Below are positions 7,277 through 9,817 of a stretch of 9,817 nt of DNA, piece by piece. Each line of letters begins with the position of its first letter. Position 1 is the stretch's first letter. Source of the DNA: Lutispora sp. (GTDB lineage Bacteria > Bacillota > Clostridia > Lutisporales > Lutisporaceae); the NCBI GenBank assembly GCA_030834765.1, contig JAUQXG010000095.1, positions 1 through 9,817 of the forward strand, written 5' to 3'. The notes beneath the pieces were generated by a model that did no database searches, was not told the DNA's origin, and saw only the letters and a list, made by a program, of their open reading frames with translations. The translations under genes and the position numbers were made by a program.

Positions 7277-7305
7277 TTTTCTAAAAAAGGTGAATATAGT
7301 ATAAT
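7277..7305 (+). promoter_or_regulatory. Possible sigma-A promoter of radA-disA
   Basis: A perfect TATAAT lies at 7300-7305, with a weak -35 (TTTTCT, 7277-7282) at the ideal 17-base spacing. It sits between the clpC terminator and radA and would give a leader of about 85 bases. No RGTCAAA-type CtsR repeat was found around it, so heat control by CtsR would reach radA only through readthrough. An alternative -10, TATAGT at 7295-7300, overlaps it. Confidence 0.42.
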
Positions 7306-7383
7306 GAATTAATATATTTTGCAAGAATTGAAAATGTATGTTTAAATGGTTTAAAATAACAAAACATATATATGAATGTAAAT

Positions 7384-7390
7384 GGAGGGG
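7384..7390 (+). promoter_or_regulatory. Ribosome binding site that sets a TTG start for radA
   Basis: GGAGGGG is a strong Shine-Dalgarno sequence six bases before TTG at 7397. The in-frame ATG at 7382 overlaps this site and has no ribosome site of its own upstream, so the TTG is the more credible start. Confidence 0.82.
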
Positions 7391-7396
7391 ACTTCT

Positions 7397-8764
7397 TTGG
7401 CAAAGCAAAAAACAAAATTCGTATGCAATGAATGTGGATATGAAACAGCAAAGTGGTTTGGGAAATGTCCTGAATGCGGAGAATGGAATACCCTTGTAGA
7501 GCAAATTATAGAAAAATCTTTTGCAACAGTATCCATTCATTCTTCTATTCAAGCTAGGCCTCAAATATTAAAAGATATTATTTTAGATGATGAAGAAAGG
7601 CATACTACTGGGCTCAGCGAACTTGACAGAGTTTTAGGCGGAGGAATCGTAAAAGGCTCTTTGGTATTAGTTGGTGGAGATCCGGGTATAGGCAAATCTA
7701 CTCTTTTGCTTCAAATATCCAGCAATTTAGGCAATGAAGAATACAAGGTCCTATACATATCGGGAGAAGAATCTGCGAAACAGATAAAAATAAGAGCTTC
7801 AAGAATGAATATAAGATCGGATAACATTTATATCGTAGCAGAGAATAATGTTGATAATATAAATTTTCATGTAGATGATATAAAACCAGATATTTTAATT
7901 ATTGACTCTATACAAACTATGTATAATCCTGCCATTACATCAGTGCCAGGTAGTGTAAGCCAAGTAAAGGAAGCAACAGTAGCCCTCATGAAAATAGCAA
8001 AGGAAAAAGGTGTTGCTACATTTTTAGTAGGACACGTTACAAAACAAGGAGCAATAGCAGGACCTAGAGTACTAGAACATATGGTTGACACGGTACTTTA
8101 CTTTGAGGGTGATAATCATATGTCATATAGGATTTTGAGAGCTGTTAAAAATAGGTTTGGCTCAACAAATGAAATTGGAATATTTGAAATGAGCGATAAG
8201 GGGTTAGAGCAAGTTACCAATCCTTCGCAAATGCTGCTTTCAGGAAGACTAAAGGGAGCATCAGGAACTTGTGTAATAGCAGCTCTGGAAGGAACAAGAC
8301 CAATGCTTGTGGAAGTCCAGGCACTTTTAAGCTATACAAACTTTGGAATGCCCAGAAGAAATACAACTGGAATAGATTTTAATAGAGTAAATCTACTGAT
8401 GGCAGTGCTTGAAAAAAAAGTTGGTATGCAGCTTCAAAATTATGATTCTTATGTGAATGTTGTGGGCGGAATTAGAATAAATGAACCAGCTGCAGATCTA
8501 GGTGTCATTGCTGCAATTGCTTCAAGCTTTAGAGATAAAGAAATTGACGACGAAACAGTAATCTTTGGAGAAGTCGGCTTGGCAGGAGAAGTAAGGGCCA
8601 TTAACTTTATAGAAAAGAGAATAAATGAAGCATTAAAGCTAGGATTTAAGACATGTATTATACCAGATAATAATTTGAAAAATCTTAATGAAATACCAGG
8701 CATGAAGCTTTACGGCATAAAAAATGTAAATGAAATGCTAGATATAATCATAGGAGGAAAATAA
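7397..8764 (+). CDS. radA: DNA repair protein RadA (Sms)
   Basis: RadA is a RecA-like ATPase that acts as a branch-migration helicase in homologous recombination and restart after DNA damage. From the TTG start the protein has 455 residues, close to family length, beginning MAKQKTKFVC as RadA proteins usually do. A zinc finger is formed by Cys10, Cys13, Cys24 and Cys27. Walker A GDPGIGKS spans 94-101, and the RadA-specific KNRFG motif spans 251-255. The C-terminal part (about 280-455) is the Lon-protease-like domain, which holds the rings together and is not known to act as a protease. The TTG was preferred over ATG 7382 because the latter overlaps the ribosome site and would add five residues absent from homologues I know. 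The final codons contain the AGGAGG site for disA, so the two genes are surely co-transcribed. Unlike in B. subtilis, a terminator separates it from clpC. Confidence 0.95.
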   Translation: MAKQKTKFVCNECGYETAKWFGKCPECGEWNTLVEQIIEKSFATVSIHSSIQARPQILKDIILDDEERHTTGLSELDRVLGGGIVKGSLVLVGGDPGIGKSTLLLQISSNLGNEEYKVLYISGEESAKQIKIRASRMNIRSDNIYIVAENNVDNINFHVDDIKPDILIIDSIQTMYNPAITSVPGSVSQVKEATVALMKIAKEKGVATFLVGHVTKQGAIAGPRVLEHMVDTVLYFEGDNHMSYRILRAVKNRFGSTNEIGIFEMSDKGLEQVTNPSQMLLSGRLKGASGTCVIAALEGTRPMLVEVQALLSYTNFGMPRRNTTGIDFNRVNLLMAVLEKKVGMQLQNYDSYVNVVGGIRINEPAADLGVIAAIASSFRDKEIDDETVIFGEVGLAGEVRAINFIEKRINEALKLGFKTCIIPDNNLKNLNEIPGMKLYGIKNVNEMLDIIIGGK

Positions 8765-9817
8765 ATGAGAGATGATAGGCAAAGTGATGATGAACTACAG
8801 AGATGCTTAAAAATGCTTGCTCCTGGGACATCATTAAGGGAAGGGCTGGAAAATATTTTAAGAGCGAAAACTGGAGGGTTAATTGTTATAGGAGATAGTG
8901 AAGAGATTATGTCTTTAATGGACGGTGGATTTAATATCAATGCAGATTTTACACCTGCATATATTTATGAACTAGCTAAGATGGATGGGGCTTTAATTTT
9001 AAGCAAAGATGGAAAAAAGATTTTATTTGCAAATACCCAGCTTATACCTGATCCTTCCATACCTTCCTCTGAAACCGGAATCAGACACAGAACAGCAGAA
9101 AGGGTTTCCAGGCAAACAGGAGAGCTTGTGATATCTATATCACAGAGAAGGCATATGATTACAATATATAAAGGATATTATAAATATATACTAAAAGATT
9201 TAAGTATCATCCTGACAAAGGCAAATCAAGCGATACAGACTCTTACAAAATACAAATCAGTATTGGATGGGGCTTTATCCTATTTAAATGCTCTTGAATT
9301 TGAAGATATGGTAACCGTTGTTGACATTGCAATTGTAATTCAAAAGACAGAAATGGTTGTCAGAATCATAAATGAAGTAGAAAGATATATATATGAGCTA
9401 GGCGTAGAAGGCAGGCTAGTTAGCATGCAGCTTGATGAGCTTGTAGTTGGTGTAAAAGAAGAAGAAATTTTAGCCTTGAGAGATTATCTTCCAGAAGAAA
9501 TGTGTAAAAACTACAAAGAAGTAATAAGACTTCTTAGGAATCTGTCCTCAGATGAATTACTAGAGCTTACATCTATTGCAAAAATATTAGGACTAGGTGC
9601 AAATATAAATACTCTTGATATACCAATTTCATCAAGAGGCTATAGAATATTAAACAAAGTGCCAAGGCTTCCTATGAATATTATTGAAAACCTTGTAATG
9701 AATTTTAAAAAACTACAACGGACACTGAATGCATCAATAGAAGAACTAGATGATGTGGAAGGTATAGGAGAAGTGAGAGCAAGAACAATAAAAGAAAATC
9801 TCAAAAGAATATTTGAG
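8765..9817 (+). CDS. disA: DNA integrity scanning protein DisA, diadenylate cyclase (3' partial)
   Basis: DisA is an octameric enzyme that makes cyclic di-AMP from two ATP and is inhibited when it meets branched DNA such as recombination intermediates. The frame is open for 351 residues to the window edge. The N-terminal DAC domain (about 1-140) has the catalytic DGA motif at 74-76 and RHRTAE at 107-112, both intact. A helical spine (about 150-285) follows. The C-terminal helix-hairpin-helix DNA-binding region (about 290-351) includes DDVEGIGEVRARTI. Family members are about 355-360 residues, so only a few codons seem to be missing. AGGAGGA (8752-8758) precedes an ATG that begins at the base after the radA stop, which points to translational coupling. 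RadA is known in Bacillus to bind DisA and curb its cyclase activity, so the pair is functional as well as positional. Confidence 0.97.
   Translation, partial: MRDDRQSDDELQRCLKMLAPGTSLREGLENILRAKTGGLIVIGDSEEIMSLMDGGFNINADFTPAYIYELAKMDGALILSKDGKKILFANTQLIPDPSIPSSETGIRHRTAERVSRQTGELVISISQRRHMITIYKGYYKYILKDLSIILTKANQAIQTLTKYKSVLDGALSYLNALEFEDMVTVVDIAIVIQKTEMVVRIINEVERYIYELGVEGRLVSMQLDELVVGVKEEEILALRDYLPEEMCKNYKEVIRLLRNLSSDELLELTSIAKILGLGANINTLDIPISSRGYRILNKVPRLPMNIIENLVMNFKKLQRTLNASIEELDDVEGIGEVRARTIKENLKRIFE

Noticed and set aside
7274..7564. Minus-strand open frame of 96 codons across the radA promoter region and 5' end
   Set aside because: It is antisense to the conserved RadA zinc finger, has no ribosome site and a Phe/Cys-rich low-complexity translation typical of a shadow frame.
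8710..8940. Minus-strand open frame of 76 codons over the radA-disA junction
   Set aside because: It is antisense to conserved parts of RadA and DisA and has no initiation signal; the Ser/Pro/Ile-rich translation reflects the opposite strand's codons.

Overview
The window comes from a low-GC, Gram-positive anaerobe of the class Clostridia (Bacillota). The evidence is the AT-rich sequence with many AGA and ATA codons, strong AGGAGG-type ribosome binding sites, intrinsic terminators with T-runs, and the gene order ctsR-mcsA-mcsB-clpC followed by radA-disA, which is a Bacillota signature. Genus cannot be fixed from the sequence. All complete genes are on the + strand, and no mobile element, CRISPR array, tRNA or rRNA was seen.

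Region by region: (1) bases 2-124 are the last 40 codons of an SDR-type L-threonine 3-dehydrogenase or related sugar-nucleotide-epimerase-fold enzyme, closed by a near-ideal terminator. (2) Bases 321-2396 encode a full-length EF-G paralogue of the EF-G-2-like group, not the canonical str-operon EF-G, with its own promoter and terminator. (3) Bases about 2566-7251 form the class III heat-shock operon. It has a promoter with a perfect CtsR operator just after the -10, a structured leader, then ctsR, mcsA, mcsB and clpC tightly packed, and a terminator. (4) Bases about 7277-9817 hold radA, with its own probable promoter and a TTG start, followed directly by disA, which is cut off by the window end a few codons before its expected stop.

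How the genes work together: CtsR represses the operon through the GGTCAAA/AGTCAAA direct repeat. McsA activates the protein-arginine kinase McsB, which marks damaged proteins, and CtsR itself, with phospho-arginine. The ClpC N-terminal domain reads that mark, unfolds the substrate and feeds it to ClpP, which is not in this window. The residues that carry each step appear intact. RadA (a recombination branch-migration helicase) and DisA (a DNA-scanning c-di-AMP synthase) form a DNA-integrity module. In Bacillus subtilis they are the tail of the same operon; here a terminator and probable promoter separate them.

No wholly new system was recognised. The points most worth a second look are the EF-G paralogue with Tyr in place of the catalytic His of its G3 motif, the mutually exclusive hairpins in the ctsR leader, and the clpC-radA junction with competing repeats.
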